Assembly: GCF_028290625.1 (NCBI RefSeq)
Contig: NZ_JAQGJM010000022.1
Span: forward strand, 79,591-143,590
DNA: 64,000 nt
Source of the DNA: Devosia sp.
GTDB taxonomy: Bacteria; Pseudomonadota; Alphaproteobacteria; Rhizobiales; Devosiaceae
Direction: 5' to 3'
In this document: one piece after another, positions 9,625 to 19,071 of the stretch
Numbering within the stretch: the stretch's first letter is position 1
Layout of the letters: every line of letters begins with the position of its first letter
The notes under the pieces: model-generated
Told to the model about the DNA's origin: nothing
What the model saw: the letters and a program-made list of their open reading frames with translations, nothing else
The model's database searches: none
Position numbers and translations under genes: made by a program

Positions 9625-10575
9625 ATGGACCCGCTGTCCGACGTGCTTTCGCTGCTCAAGCCACGCAGCTATATCTCGGCCGGTTTCGACGCCGGCGGCG
9701 ACTGGGCGATCCACTTTCCCCGCAATGCCGGCATCAAGTGTTATGCCGTCGTCTCCGGGCAATGCTGGCTCTCCGTCGACGACGTGCCCGAGCCGGTCCT
9801 GCTACAAGGCGGCGACTGTTTCCTTTTGCCGGGCGGGCGGCCGTTCCGCCTCGCCAGCGACCTGGCACTGCCATCGGTCGAGGCCGAGGCAGTGTTTGCT
9901 GCCGCGCGCGAGGGAGGCATCGCCCGCCACAATGGTGGCGGCGAATTCTTCCTCGTCGGCAGCCGCTTCGTGCTGAGTGGCAATGCCGGCATTCTCCTCG
10001 GCATGCTGCCGCCCATCGTCCATATCCGCAAGGAAGCCGACCAGGCGGCCCTGCGCTGGTCGGTCGAGCGCATGATGCAGGAGCTGCGCGAGCGGCAGCC
10101 GGGCGGCTTTCTGATGGCCGAACACCTGGCCCATATGATGCTGCTCCAGGCGCTGCGGTTACACATGGCCGAAGGCGGCGAGAACGGCGTGGGCTGGCTC
10201 TTCGCCCTCACCGACAAGCAGATGGGTGCGGCGATCAGCGCCATGCATGGCGACCCGGCTCGGCGCTGGACCCTGCAGACCCTGGCCGAAGTTACCGGCA
10301 TGTCGCGCTCGAGCTTCGCCCTCAAGTTCAAGCAGACCGTCGGCACCTCCCCGCTGGATTATCTGACGCGCTGGCGCATGCTGCTGGCTGGCGACCGGCT
10401 GACCCATTCGGGCGACCCCACTTCGGTCATCGCCCTGTCGCTCGGCTACGAATCCGAAAGCGCCTTCAGCACCGCCTTCAAGCGCGTCATGGGCGCCTCG
10501 CCGCGCCACTACGGCCGCCGCCAGAATTTTACGCCCTTGTCACCTGGCGACGCCCAGACCGCAGTCGCTCCGTGA
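9625..10575 (+). CDS. AraC family transcriptional regulator
   Basis: A 316-residue regulator with an N-terminal cupin-type sensor domain (AraC_binding/cupin_6 class, [22 protein letters not shown]) and two C-terminal helix-turn-helix motifs between about residues 215 and 305 ([18 protein letters not shown] and [20 protein letters not shown]). The 125-bp divergent region to the SDR gene probably holds both promoters. By family knowledge it would activate the SDR in response to an aromatic or similar small molecule; that is not visible here. Confidence 0.92.
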   Translation: MDPLSDVLSLLKPRSYISAGFDAGGDWAIHFPRNAGIKCYAVVSGQCWLSVDDVPEPVLLQGGDCFLLPGGRPFRLASDLALPSVEAEAVFAAAREGGIARHNGGGEFFLVGSRFVLSGNAGILLGMLPPIVHIRKEADQAALRWSVERMMQELRERQPGGFLMAEHLAHMMLLQALRLHMAEGGENGVGWLFALTDKQMGAAISAMHGDPARRWTLQTLAEVTGMSRSSFALKFKQTVGTSPLDYLTRWRMLLAGDRLTHSGDPTSVIALSLGYESESAFSTAFKRVMGASPRHYGRRQNFTPLSPGDAQTAVAP

Positions 10576-10690
10576 TTTTCGCGCCAACGGTTTAAGGCAG
10601 CGGATCGGCCTCTCACATCCTAACGCATTCCAGCCATGCGGATTTTCGCATCGACAGCCGGCATGACCATGCGTATTGGATCATGATTAG

Positions 10691-10715
10691 TAGCGCACTA
10701 TCTATTTCTGCGCTA
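10691..10715. promoter_or_regulatory. Predicted MarR operator
   Basis: A perfect inverted repeat with 7-bp arms TAGCGCA/TGCGCTA and an 11-base spacer, ending 17 bases before the MarR start. MarR proteins bind palindromes of this size and usually repress their own operon. Confidence 0.6.
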
Positions 10716-10732
10716 ACCAATCGGAAATCCCA

Positions 10733-11188
10733 GTGCTGAAAAACCTGTTTATCGCCGCCCGCGAGCTGGGGACCGAATTCGACGCTCAGCTCAAGGGCCT
10801 TGGGCTGACCTCGGCGCGGGTGCGTGTACTCCTGCTGCTGGCCCGTTCGCCGGGCGGTATGACCCAGGCCAGCATAGCCGATCGCCTGCGCGTCGAACCC
10901 CCCACCGCCGTGCGCATCCTCGATGGCCTCGAAGCCCTGGGCCACATCCGCCGGCTGCCAATGCCCAATGATCGGCGCGCCAAGATGGTCGAACTGACCG
11001 CGACCGGCGAGCCTTTGGCACGACAGGCCGGCCTCGCCAGCGATCGGATTGAGCTGGTCTTGCTCGATGGCCTCGACCCCGCCGATATCGCCGCGACCGA
11101 CCGCGTCCTCGCCTCCCTCATCACCCGGATCGAGGCCCTGAAGTCCGCCGATCTGTCCACCGCCGCGGCGCCCAAGCAGCTATCATGA
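10733..11188 (+). CDS. MarR family transcriptional regulator
   Basis: A 151-residue winged-helix repressor. The wHTH core is clear (MTQASIADRLRVEPPTAVRILDGLEALGHIRRLPMPNDRRAKMVELT) with the basic wing DRR. The start is GTG at 10733: no ATG exists between the upstream in-frame stop (10691) and this codon, and GGAAA lies 6-10 bases before it. Its stop overlaps the MFS gene start by 4 bases. The order regulator - MFS pump - membrane-fusion protein is the emrRAB-like arrangement for drug efflux, so it likely represses the pump until an aromatic drug-like ligand binds. Confidence 0.9.
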   Translation: MLKNLFIAARELGTEFDAQLKGLGLTSARVRVLLLLARSPGGMTQASIADRLRVEPPTAVRILDGLEALGHIRRLPMPNDRRAKMVELTATGEPLARQAGLASDRIELVLLDGLDPADIAATDRVLASLITRIEALKSADLSTAAAPKQLS

Positions 11189-12840
11189 GCGACACCAGCA
11201 TTCCGGCCCTTGCCGAGGCCGCAAAGCCCGAACCCGTACCCGCGGCCCCGCCCGCGCCGCCTCCCTTCGTGCCAAAACCGGTGTTCTGGTCGGCGATCTA
11301 TGCCCTGAGCTCGGTCCTGCTCGGCATCACCCAGGGGCTTGGCCTCAACCTGATCACCGCCAATCTGCCCGGCCTGCAGGCCTCGTTTGGCGCCACCCAG
11401 CAGGAAATGGGCTGGCTGCCGGCCGCCTATTTCGCCACCAACATGGCCGGCACCATTTTCATGTTCAAGGTGCGCAGTCAGTTCGGCCTGCGCCGCTTCG
11501 CCGAAATCGGCATCCTGGTCTATGTGGTGGTGGTAATCGCCCATCTGTTCAGTCACGACCTGCAATCGGCAATCCTCGTCCGCGCCATCATGGGCGTGGC
11601 TGCGGCGCCGCTAAGCACGCTGGCCTTTTTCTACATGCTGGAATGGCTGCCCCCGGCAAAAAAGATGAGCGTCGGTATCTGCTTCGGCATGCTGGGCAGC
11701 AGCATGGCCCTGCCTTTGGCTCGTGTAATCTCGCCCGACCTGCTGCAATTGGGCGATTGGCAGGGGCTGTATCTGGTGGAAGTCGGCCTGGCGCTGCTCA
11801 GCCTGGGCGTGGTCTTCACCCTGCCGCTGACGCATCCGCCGCGCATGAAAGTCTTCGACCGCGACGACATCATCAGCTTTCCGCTCCTGACCGCGGCCTT
11901 TGCGTGTTTCGCCATCGTGCTGTCGATGGGGCGCGCCTACTGGTGGTTCGAGGCGCCGTGGCTCGGCGTCCTGCTCGCGCTCGGCATCGGCAGCCTGGCG
12001 CTGCTGGTACTGGTGGAACTGCACCGCAAGAACCCCATCATGGACCTGCGCTGGCTATCGAGTCGCGACATGCTGACCTTTGCGGGCGCGCTTGTGGTGT
12101 TTCGCCTCCTGCTCTCGGAGCAGTCGGTGGGCGTGTTCGGGCTGTTCACCGTGCTCAATATGCAGAACGATCAACTGATCCCAATTTTCGGTGTCATCGG
12201 CGTCGCCACCTTCGCCGCGACAGCCGTGCTCAGCATGGTGATCAAGCCCGCCCGCACCCCCGCAATCCACCTGGTGGCCCTGATCCTGATCGCCATCGCC
12301 TGCTGGCTCGATGCGCAAAGCACGGCCCTCAGCCGCCCCGAGCAGTTCTATCTCAGCCAAGGCCTGATTGGCATTGCCAGCGGGCTCTTCCTGCCGCCGG
12401 CGCTGCTGAACGGCTTCACGAAGGCATTGGCCCGTGGACCGCAATTCATCCTGTCGTTTCTCACGGTCTTTATCGCCACACAGACCTTTGGGGGCATTCT
12501 GGGCAGCGCGGTATTCACCACCTTCGTGGCGATCCGCGAGCAGTTCCATTCCAATGTCATCAGCCAGGGCATCACCATGCTCGATCCGGTGGTGGCGCAG
12601 CGCATCCAGCTCTATGGCGGCGTCTATGCGCGCGTCCTGACCGATCCGGCCCAGCGCGACGCCAGAGGGCTGGCGCTGCTCGGCCAGTCGGCGACCCAGC
12701 AGGCCAATATCCTGGCCTATAACGATCTGTTCCTCGTCATCTTCTTCGCCACCCTGCTCACCATCGTGGCCCTGTTGTTCCAAATGCTGCTGACGGCGCT
12801 CAACCAGCCCGCCGCGCCCGTCGCCGCCGCAGCGGCCTAA
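11185..12840 (+). CDS. MFS drug transporter, DHA2/EmrB-like
   Basis: A 551-residue inner-membrane proton antiporter with about 14 hydrophobic segments after a 35-residue Pro/Ala-rich cytoplasmic head. It shows the expected early transmembrane segment (LITANLPGLQASFGATQQEMGWLPAAYF) and a long periplasmic stretch before the last helix (FHSNVISQGITMLDPVV). Its start overlaps the MarR stop (ATGA) and it is followed 20 bases later by an HlyD-family gene. The pair would form an EmrAB-like efflux system, probably with a TolC-type channel encoded elsewhere. The substrate is unknown; aromatic acids or hydrophobic drugs are typical. Confidence 0.9.
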   Translation: MSDTSIPALAEAAKPEPVPAAPPAPPPFVPKPVFWSAIYALSSVLLGITQGLGLNLITANLPGLQASFGATQQEMGWLPAAYFATNMAGTIFMFKVRSQFGLRRFAEIGILVYVVVVIAHLFSHDLQSAILVRAIMGVAAAPLSTLAFFYMLEWLPPAKKMSVGICFGMLGSSMALPLARVISPDLLQLGDWQGLYLVEVGLALLSLGVVFTLPLTHPPRMKVFDRDDIISFPLLTAAFACFAIVLSMGRAYWWFEAPWLGVLLALGIGSLALLVLVELHRKNPIMDLRWLSSRDMLTFAGALVVFRLLLSEQSVGVFGLFTVLNMQNDQLIPIFGVIGVATFAATAVLSMVIKPARTPAIHLVALILIAIACWLDAQSTALSRPEQFYLSQGLIGIASGLFLPPALLNGFTKALARGPQFILSFLTVFIATQTFGGILGSAVFTTFVAIREQFHSNVISQGITMLDPVVAQRIQLYGGVYARVLTDPAQRDARGLALLGQSATQQANILAYNDLFLVIFFATLLTIVALLFQMLLTALNQPAAPVAAAAA

Positions 12841-12860
12841 CGTCCCCCGAAAGAATTCGT

Positions 12861-13931
12861 ATGCGTATCAAAGAACTCGTCCTCTCCAAGGCAACAATTC
12901 CTGTCCTGCTCGCCGCCATCCTGGGCATCGGGGCCGTGCTCTATGCCTGGCAATTGCCGCCCTTCACCTCCACGGTGCAGACCACCAACAATGCCTTCAT
13001 CAAGGGCAAGGTCACGCTCATCGCGCCCCAGCTCCCCGGCTATGTGGTTGCGGTGCCGGTGAGCGACTACCAGCACGTTGCCAAGGGCGATGTGCTGGTG
13101 CAGCTCGATGATCGCATCTACCTGCAGCAGATCGCCCAAGCCGAAGCGACGCTGCAGCAGCAGGAAAACGTGCTGGCCAATTTCGAGCAGAACCACGCCT
13201 CCAAGCAGGCCAGCGTCGATCTCGCTAATGCCCAATTGGTGGCGGCCGAGGCGGCTCTCGCCAATGCCCAATCGGCCTCCAATCGCAGTGATTCCCTGCT
13301 AGCATCGGGCATCTCACCGCAATCCGCTGCCGACGTGGTTCGCCAGGCGCTGGTGCAGGCCCAGTCCACCGTCGCCCAAGCGCAAGCTTCCCTGAGTATT
13401 GCGCAGCAAAACCTAGCGCTGGTGGATGCTGGCCTGCCCGCGCTCCAAGGCGCGGTCAAGGGCGCCCAGGCGACCGTGGAACTCGCCCGCATCAACCTGA
13501 GCAATACCAAGATCGTCGCGCCGGTCGATGGCACCCTCGGCGAAGTCACCGCGCGGGTCGGCCAATATGTGTCGGTAGGCAGCCAGCTCACCTCGGTGAC
13601 CCCGCCCAATACCTGGGTGATCGCCAATTTCAAGGAAACCCAGATGTTCGGCATCGCCGTCGGGCAGGAAGTCAGCTTCACCGTCGATGCGCTCAATCAC
13701 GCCCGCCTCGCCGGACATATCTCGGAAATCTCCCCCGCCGCCGGCTCCGAGTTCAGCGTCCTCAAGCCCGATAACGCCACCGGCAACTACACCAAGATCG
13801 CCCAGCGCATCCCGGTCCGCATCGAGATCGACGCCGACCAGCCCCTGAGCACCAGCCTGCTGCCCGGCATGTCGGTGGAAGTGGCCGTCGATACCGCGCT
13901 GACCGGCAGAACCATTCCAGCCAAATCATAG
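12861..13931 (+). CDS. HlyD/EmrA family membrane-fusion protein
   Basis: A 356-residue periplasmic adaptor. One N-terminal membrane anchor (about residues 10-28, IPVLLAAILGIGAVLYAW), a biotinyl-lipoyl-like half (KVTLIAPQLPGYVVAVPVSDYQHVAKGDVLVQLDD), a long alanine/glutamine-rich coiled-coil hairpin (about 85-200), then the second lipoyl half (NTKIVAPVDGTLGEVTARVGQYV). This is the EmrA layout. It bridges the preceding MFS pump to an outer-membrane channel. It is the third gene of the MarR-MFS-HlyD operon; the next gene starts 78 bases later. Confidence 0.92.
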   Translation: MRIKELVLSKATIPVLLAAILGIGAVLYAWQLPPFTSTVQTTNNAFIKGKVTLIAPQLPGYVVAVPVSDYQHVAKGDVLVQLDDRIYLQQIAQAEATLQQQENVLANFEQNHASKQASVDLANAQLVAAEAALANAQSASNRSDSLLASGISPQSAADVVRQALVQAQSTVAQAQASLSIAQQNLALVDAGLPALQGAVKGAQATVELARINLSNTKIVAPVDGTLGEVTARVGQYVSVGSQLTSVTPPNTWVIANFKETQMFGIAVGQEVSFTVDALNHARLAGHISEISPAAGSEFSVLKPDNATGNYTKIAQRIPVRIEIDADQPLSTSLLPGMSVEVAVDTALTGRTIPAKS

Positions 13932-13944
13932 GTGAACATGGCTT

Positions 13945-13977
13945 GCTAATATGAATTAGTTTTTGATACCTATTAGC
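13945..13977. promoter_or_regulatory. Nested inverted repeats before the LacI-type gene
   Basis: GCTAATA (13945-13951) and TATTAGC (13971-13977) are perfect complements 19 bases apart, and CTAAT/ATTAG (13946-13959) forms a tighter palindrome inside. AT-rich against its surroundings; a possible operator or promoter for the LacI gene at 14010. Confidence 0.45.
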
Positions 13978-14009
13978 TGACCTGCCTTCCAACCCGCATT
14001 GGGCCCTGC

Positions 14010-15101
14010 ATGCCGCGGCATACCGAAACCACTGTAGCTGCCGCGGGGTCCGCCCGCGGCATTCGGGCGGAGCGGGCTCGGCGTATCACCATGACGGACG
14101 TGGCGCGCGAGGCTGGATGCTCGCAGGCGACGGTGTCGTTCGTGCTGAACAGCGCGCCGGGCATCAAGCTGTCGGCGGAGACGCGGCAGCGCGTTTTCGA
14201 TTCGGCGCGGCGTCTTGGTTATATTGCGCCCCTGAGCGGCGCCTCGCTCAAGCGCGAGACGGCGGTTCCCCGCGTCGGATTCGTGGTGGATCAATTGGCC
14301 ACCAGCCCCGAGGCGGCGGTGGCGATCGATGGCGCCCACACGGCGGCGCGTTCGAACGGCATGATCGTCATGGTCGCCCAAACCTCAAACGATCCCGAGA
14401 CCCAGGCGGAAGTGGTCCGCGCCTTCGTCGACCAGGGGATTTCGTGCCTGGTCTACATGACCATTTTCACCCGCGAGGTCGAACTTCCCCCAGAGATCCT
14501 GGCGCTCGATGTGCCGGTCTTTCTGCTGAATTGCTATACCGAGAAGCAATCGCACCCCGCGGTCGTGCCCAGCGAGATCGCCGGCGGCCAGCGCAGCACC
14601 CGCCATCTTGTCGATCACGGCCACCGGCGTATCGCCACCATTACGGGCGAAATCTGGATGGAAGCGGCCCAGGATCGCCTCAAGGGCTACCGCCGCGCGC
14701 TCGCCACCGCCGACATTCCGTTCGATCCCGCTTTGGTGGTCGAAGGCAATTGGTCGGCCAGCGCCGGCTACGAGGCCACGCGCAAATTGCTGGCTCTGCC
14801 CGAACCGCCCACGGCCATCTTCTGCCAGAACGACCGCACCGCCATCGGCTGCTACGAGGCGCTCAAGGAGGCCGGGCTCGATATCCCGCGCGACATGTCG
14901 GTGATCGGCTATGACGACGAGGAAATCTCGCGCCACCTGCATCCGCGCCTGACCACCTCGATACTGCCGCATCGCGGCATGGGCCAGTGGATCATCGAAC
15001 AATTCGGCGAAACCACCCCCGCCACGCAGCGCTTTCCCATCACCAAGCTCGAATGCCCACTGGTCGAGCGTGATTCGGTCGCAGCGCCGCGCAAAGCCTA
15101 G
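14010..15101 (+). CDS. LacI family transcriptional regulator
   Basis: A 363-residue repressor. The HTH is preceded by a 27-residue basic head (RAERARRITMTDVAREAGCSQ, then ATVSFVLNSAPGIKLS). The sensor domain has the usual landmarks (IFCQNDRTAIGCYEALKEAGLDIPRDMSVIGYDDEEIS). An alternative start is the Met at the HTH (about 14091). It converges with a second LacI gene whose sensor domain is clearly related: both have LLNCY followed by VVP and then GGHRRIA-like GHRRIA. The stop codons overlap by 4 bases. The likely target is a sugar system nearby, such as the glycoside-hydrolase/ABC operon. Confidence 0.92.
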   Translation: MPRHTETTVAAAGSARGIRAERARRITMTDVAREAGCSQATVSFVLNSAPGIKLSAETRQRVFDSARRLGYIAPLSGASLKRETAVPRVGFVVDQLATSPEAAVAIDGAHTAARSNGMIVMVAQTSNDPETQAEVVRAFVDQGISCLVYMTIFTREVELPPEILALDVPVFLLNCYTEKQSHPAVVPSEIAGGQRSTRHLVDHGHRRIATITGEIWMEAAQDRLKGYRRALATADIPFDPALVVEGNWSASAGYEATRKLLALPEPPTAIFCQNDRTAIGCYEALKEAGLDIPRDMSVIGYDDEEISRHLHPRLTTSILPHRGMGQWIIEQFGETTPATQRFPITKLECPLVERDSVAAPRKA

Positions 15102-16120
15102 CTATTGGGTCGAGCGACGGATCCACGCTCAACAAACTCGCACTCGATCTTGATCTTTTGCAGCCGCTCGTCCTGGTCGGCGCTGTCATAGCCATCGAGC
15201 AATTGTCCGACGGCCCACCGCGCCATTTCGTCATGCGGCAGCACCATGGTGGACAGGCCCGGATCGAGGAACCCCGACAGATCCTCGTCGTCAAAGCCCA
15301 TGATGGAAACGTCCTGCGGAATGCGCAGGCCCAGTGACTGCGCCGCCTGATAGCAACCGATCGCCATGCGGTCGTTGAAGCAGAACACCGCCGTTGGCCG
15401 ATCGGGTCGCGACAGCAGCGCCAGCGCCCGCTCGCGCCCATGCCGCAAGGTCCAGCCGCCCAGCGACACAAGGGTTTCATCCACCAGCACCTGCCAATCG
15501 GTCATGGCCTGGCGGAAGCCATGCTCACGATCAACCGACGCTTCGATAAAGCTTTCACCCGCTAGGTGGGCGATGCGGCGATGCCCCGCCTTGAGTAGTG
15601 CCTCGGTCGCCACATAGCCACCCACAATGTCGCCCGGCACGACGGTTGGATAGCGCAATTTGCGCTCATAGCAATTGAGCAGCACCAGCGGCAGGGCCGA
15701 GAACATCTCGGGCACCACCAACTGGCGCGTGATCAATGACGTGTAGATCACCCCGATGGTCTTTTGCGAGACCAGCAGGTCGATGGCGGCCTGTTCGAGC
15801 GCCGGATCGCTTCGGGTGCAGAACGTCGCCACGCTCACATCCTGCAACGCCGCCTCGTCCCGCGCGCCCTCGATGAACTGCGCCGAAAATGGTGTGGTCG
15901 ACACTTCGTCGATAAACAGCCCGATCACCCGCTTGCGGCCCTCGGGCACCGGATGGGCCTTGCCGCGGCGATAGCCCAACGTCTCGGCTGCATCCAGAAC
16001 GCGCCGCCGCGTCGCCTTGGATATCCGCGCATTGGGCACGCCGTTGAGCACCAGCGACACCGTCGCCTGCGACACACCCGCCAGTTCGCCCACTTCGAGC
16101 ATGGTCGCGCGCTTTTCCAT
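15098..16120 (-). CDS. LacI family transcriptional regulator beside the GH2/ABC operon
   Basis: A 340-residue repressor with N-terminal HTH (MLEVGELAGVSQATVSLVLNG) and a LacI/PurR-type ligand domain (FCFNDRMAIGCYQAAQ, ending VEFVERGS-like). The start at 16120 is used because GAGGG lies 9 bases upstream; a GTG two codons earlier is too close to it. It is divergent from the family-2 glycoside hydrolase gene across 156 bases, so it is the best candidate for its repressor. It is paralogous to the regulator at 14010-15101. Confidence 0.92.
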   Translation of the reverse strand: MEKRATMLEVGELAGVSQATVSLVLNGVPNARISKATRRRVLDAAETLGYRRGKAHPVPEGRKRVIGLFIDEVSTTPFSAQFIEGARDEAALQDVSVATFCTRSDPALEQAAIDLLVSQKTIGVIYTSLITRQLVVPEMFSALPLVLLNCYERKLRYPTVVPGDIVGGYVATEALLKAGHRRIAHLAGESFIEASVDREHGFRQAMTDWQVLVDETLVSLGGWTLRHGRERALALLSRPDRPTAVFCFNDRMAIGCYQAAQSLGLRIPQDVSIMGFDDEDLSGFLDPGLSTMVLPHDEMARWAVGQLLDGYDSADQDERLQKIKIECEFVERGSVARPNS

Positions 16121-16276
16121 CGGCACGGGCCCTCATTTGCGTTCACTCTTGAGTCCCACTTAGCCGAATGCGCTAGCGAATGGCTAACGGATTGCGTCGC
16201 GAATTGACCCCCTTGCCAGACCGGTGCGGTCGCCATATGCTGATAATAATATAACTAATATTGCTGAGGGTGGAGA
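16121..16276. promoter_or_regulatory. Divergent control region between LacI gene and GH2 operon
   Basis: Holds a near-direct repeat CGAATGCGCTAG / CGAATGGCTAAC (16165-16187), a palindrome GACCG-GTG-CGGTC (16219-16231), and an AT-rich stretch with AATAT-N5-ATATT just before the GH2 ribosome-binding site (GGTGGAGA). Any of these could be the operator; none is decisive. The CTAATAT heptamer also occurs before the other LacI gene at 14010. Confidence 0.5.
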
Positions 16277-19048
16277 ATGAACGGTACGAGCCTGGCCAGA
16301 GCCGAGGATGCAAATTCGGCTTCGCGCCGCAGCCTGTCGCTGGATGGCGTCTGGCGCTTCCGCCACGAGGACGGCCCCTGGCGCGATGCGCATGTGCCCG
16401 GTCCCTGGCAGGCCGAATTCTCCGATCTCGTCGATACCAGCGGCCATGCTGTCTACCAGCGTAGCTTCAGCGTGCCCGAAGGCTGGGGCCAACAGGAGCT
16501 GGCGCTCAAGTTCGGCGCCGTCAGCTATTTCTGCGAAGTCCTGCTCAATGGCGAAACCATCGGCACCCATGAGGGCGCCTATCTGCCGTTCGAATTCGTG
16601 CTGCCGACGCGCCTGCTCAAGGCCAGCAACCAGATCGAAGTGCGGGTCACCATGCCCACGGCCGATCAGCGCGCCTATCCGGATTTCCCGTTCGGCGAAG
16701 TGCCCCATGGTAAGATCAGCTGGTATGGCCGCATCGGCGGCCTCTGGCAGTCGGTAACGCTGGAAGCCCGCGACAGCCGTCGCACCCAGGATGTCATCAT
16801 CACCGCCGGCATGGACGGCACGGTCAATCTTGATCTCGCCTTCACCGATGCTGCCGCTGGCCTCCCGGTCCAACTCACCGTGCTCGACGCCGATGGCGCC
16901 ACGGTCGCCATCGGCGATGTGACCGCCGCCGCGAGCGTCTCGGCCTCGCTCCCCGTCGCCAATGCCAAGCTCTGGTCCCCCGAGGCTCCCAATCTCTATT
17001 CGCTGATCGTCGATCTCGATGACGGCACCGACCGCGCCACCCACACTTTCGGCTTCCGCACCATCGAAGCCAAAGGTGGCCAACTGCTGCTCAATGGCGA
17101 GCCGATCTACATGCGCGGCGCGCTCGACCAGGACTACTATCCCGATGGCATCTACACGCCTCCGTCGTTGGAATTTCTCGAGGACCAGGCGCGAAAAGCC
17201 AAGCATCTCGGCCTGAACCTGCTGCGCTGCCACATCAAGGTGCCGGACCCGCGCTATTACGAAGTCGCCGATCGCTTCGGGCTCCTCGTCTGGACCGAAA
17301 TCCCGAACGTCGCCAACTTCACCACCAAGTCCGCCCAGCGCATGCGCGACACCATGACGGGCATCCTGAAACGCGACCGCAACCATCCCTCGATCATCGC
17401 CTGGACGATCATCAACGAGGACTGGGGCACCCGCATGCTCGAAAATGCCGAGCATCGGGGTTGGGTCAAGGACACCTATGATTGGCTGAAGGCCAAGGAC
17501 CCGACCCGTCTGGTGGTGGACAACTCGGCCTGCTTTCCCAATTTCCACGTCAAGACCGACCTCAACGACTACCACTATTACCGCTCGGTGCCCGAGCGGC
17601 GGCAGGAGTGGGACGATATCACCGCCCAGTTCGCCGCCGGCGCCGATTGGACCTTCTCCTCCCTGGGAGACGCCGAGCGCCGGGGCGATGAGCCACTCAT
17701 TGTCTCGGAGTTCGGCGTTTGGGGCCTTCCTGATCCAGCTAAGTTGCGCCGTCCCGATGGCAGCGAGCCCGACTGGTTCGAGACCGGCTCGCTCTGGGGC
17801 GATGGCGTTGCCCTGCCCCACGGCATCGAGGAGCGTTTCGCCGCGCTCGACCTGCACCGCACCTTCGGCTCGTTCGACGGCTTCATCACCGCGGTGCAGT
17901 GGTATCAGTTCATGAACCTGCGCTACGAAATCGAGACCATGCGCCAGCATGCCTCGATCATGGGCTACGTGATCACCGAATTCACCGACGTGCATTGGGA
18001 GGCCAATGGCCTGCTGGATATCGAGCGCAATCCGCGCGTCTTCCACGACGTCTTCGCCCAGATCAACAATGACATCGTCATCGTGCCGCGCCCGTTGCGC
18101 TATTCGGCCTATGCGGGCACCAGCCTGCCCGTCGACGTCACCATTGCGAGCGGCGGCCAGACCATTCCGGCCGGCGCCCAACTGAGCTGGAGCGGCGACC
18201 TCTCGGGTTCGACGGCCATTGCCGCTAGCGGCAAGGTCTCGACCACGCAGACCGCGCTCAATCTGGCCATTCCGGCTGGAAACGAAAACCGCATCCTGCA
18301 CCTCGATTTCGTGCTGAGCGCCAACGGCGCCGAGCTGGCCCGCAACAGCCTCGATATCTCGGTCTATGCCAGCCGCCAGACGGCGTCCTTGCCCACCCTC
18401 GCTATAGCCGACGCCAAACTGGCTGCTTACGCGACCGGCCTCGGCTATCGCGTCGTGTCTGCCGAGCAAGCCGATGTTCACCTCGTCCACGCTGTCGATG
18501 GCGCCGATGTGGAAGCCATCAAGGCCGGCGCCCGCTACGCCATCCTGGCCGACGGCACGGTCAAGACCAACAATAACCTGCGCACCGACATGCCCGATGG
18601 CGAACTGCCCCACCGCAGCATCGTCGCCGATGGCAAAAAATTCCGCGCCAGTGTCGAGCAGCACCTGCCCGGCATTAGCCTGGTCGAGCGCGACGGCACC
18701 ATCTATCGCGGCGACTGGATCGCCGGCTTCTCCTGGGTGCGTCGCGATGGTCCCTTCGCCAATATTCCGGGCGGCCCGATCTTCGATCTCTCGTTCTCCG
18801 ATGTGGTGCCGCATCACCTGCTGACCGGTTTCCGCCCCTGGGAATTCGGCTCCAACGTGCATGCCGGCATCGTCGTCGGCTGGGTGCACAAGGCCGCCGC
18901 CATCATCGGCGAAAAACGCGTCGGCCGCGGCGGCGTCGTCGCCACAACGTTCCGGCTGACGCGGGAGACGGCGGGTGCAGATCCGGTTGCGGCGGCGCTG
19001 TTCGATGGTGTGGTGCAGACGGCCAAGGAATTGCAGGTGGATCGGTAG
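16277..19048 (+). CDS. Glycoside hydrolase family 2 protein
   Basis: A 923-residue retaining glycosidase of the beta-glucuronidase/beta-galactosidase/beta-mannosidase family. Layout: sugar-binding jelly-roll (about 20-180), Ig-like domain (to about 270), TIM-barrel (about 275-600). The catalytic acid/base is Glu381 (TIINEDWG) and the nucleophile Glu478 (IVSEFGVWG). A C-terminal extension of some 300 residues follows, with Ig-like and flavodoxin-like segments, much longer than classical beta-glucuronidase. No signal peptide is seen, so it is probably cytosolic and acts on imported oligosaccharide. It leads an operon with a complete ABC importer. Substrate not determinable. Confidence 0.9.
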   Translation: MNGTSLARAEDANSASRRSLSLDGVWRFRHEDGPWRDAHVPGPWQAEFSDLVDTSGHAVYQRSFSVPEGWGQQELALKFGAVSYFCEVLLNGETIGTHEGAYLPFEFVLPTRLLKASNQIEVRVTMPTADQRAYPDFPFGEVPHGKISWYGRIGGLWQSVTLEARDSRRTQDVIITAGMDGTVNLDLAFTDAAAGLPVQLTVLDADGATVAIGDVTAAASVSASLPVANAKLWSPEAPNLYSLIVDLDDGTDRATHTFGFRTIEAKGGQLLLNGEPIYMRGALDQDYYPDGIYTPPSLEFLEDQARKAKHLGLNLLRCHIKVPDPRYYEVADRFGLLVWTEIPNVANFTTKSAQRMRDTMTGILKRDRNHPSIIAWTIINEDWGTRMLENAEHRGWVKDTYDWLKAKDPTRLVVDNSACFPNFHVKTDLNDYHYYRSVPERRQEWDDITAQFAAGADWTFSSLGDAERRGDEPLIVSEFGVWGLPDPAKLRRPDGSEPDWFETGSLWGDGVALPHGIEERFAALDLHRTFGSFDGFITAVQWYQFMNLRYEIETMRQHASIMGYVITEFTDVHWEANGLLDIERNPRVFHDVFAQINNDIVIVPRPLRYSAYAGTSLPVDVTIASGGQTIPAGAQLSWSGDLSGSTAIAASGKVSTTQTALNLAIPAGNENRILHLDFVLSANGAELARNSLDISVYASRQTASLPTLAIADAKLAAYATGLGYRVVSAEQADVHLVHAVDGADVEAIKAGARYAILADGTVKTNNNLRTDMPDGELPHRSIVADGKKFRASVEQHLPGISLVERDGTIYRGDWIAGFSWVRRDGPFANIPGGPIFDLSFSDVVPHHLLTGFRPWEFGSNVHAGIVVGWVHKAAAIIGEKRVGRGGVVATTFRLTRETAGADPVAAALFDGVVQTAKELQVDR

Positions 19049-19071
19049 GCCTCGCGCAGAGGTCTCGACTT

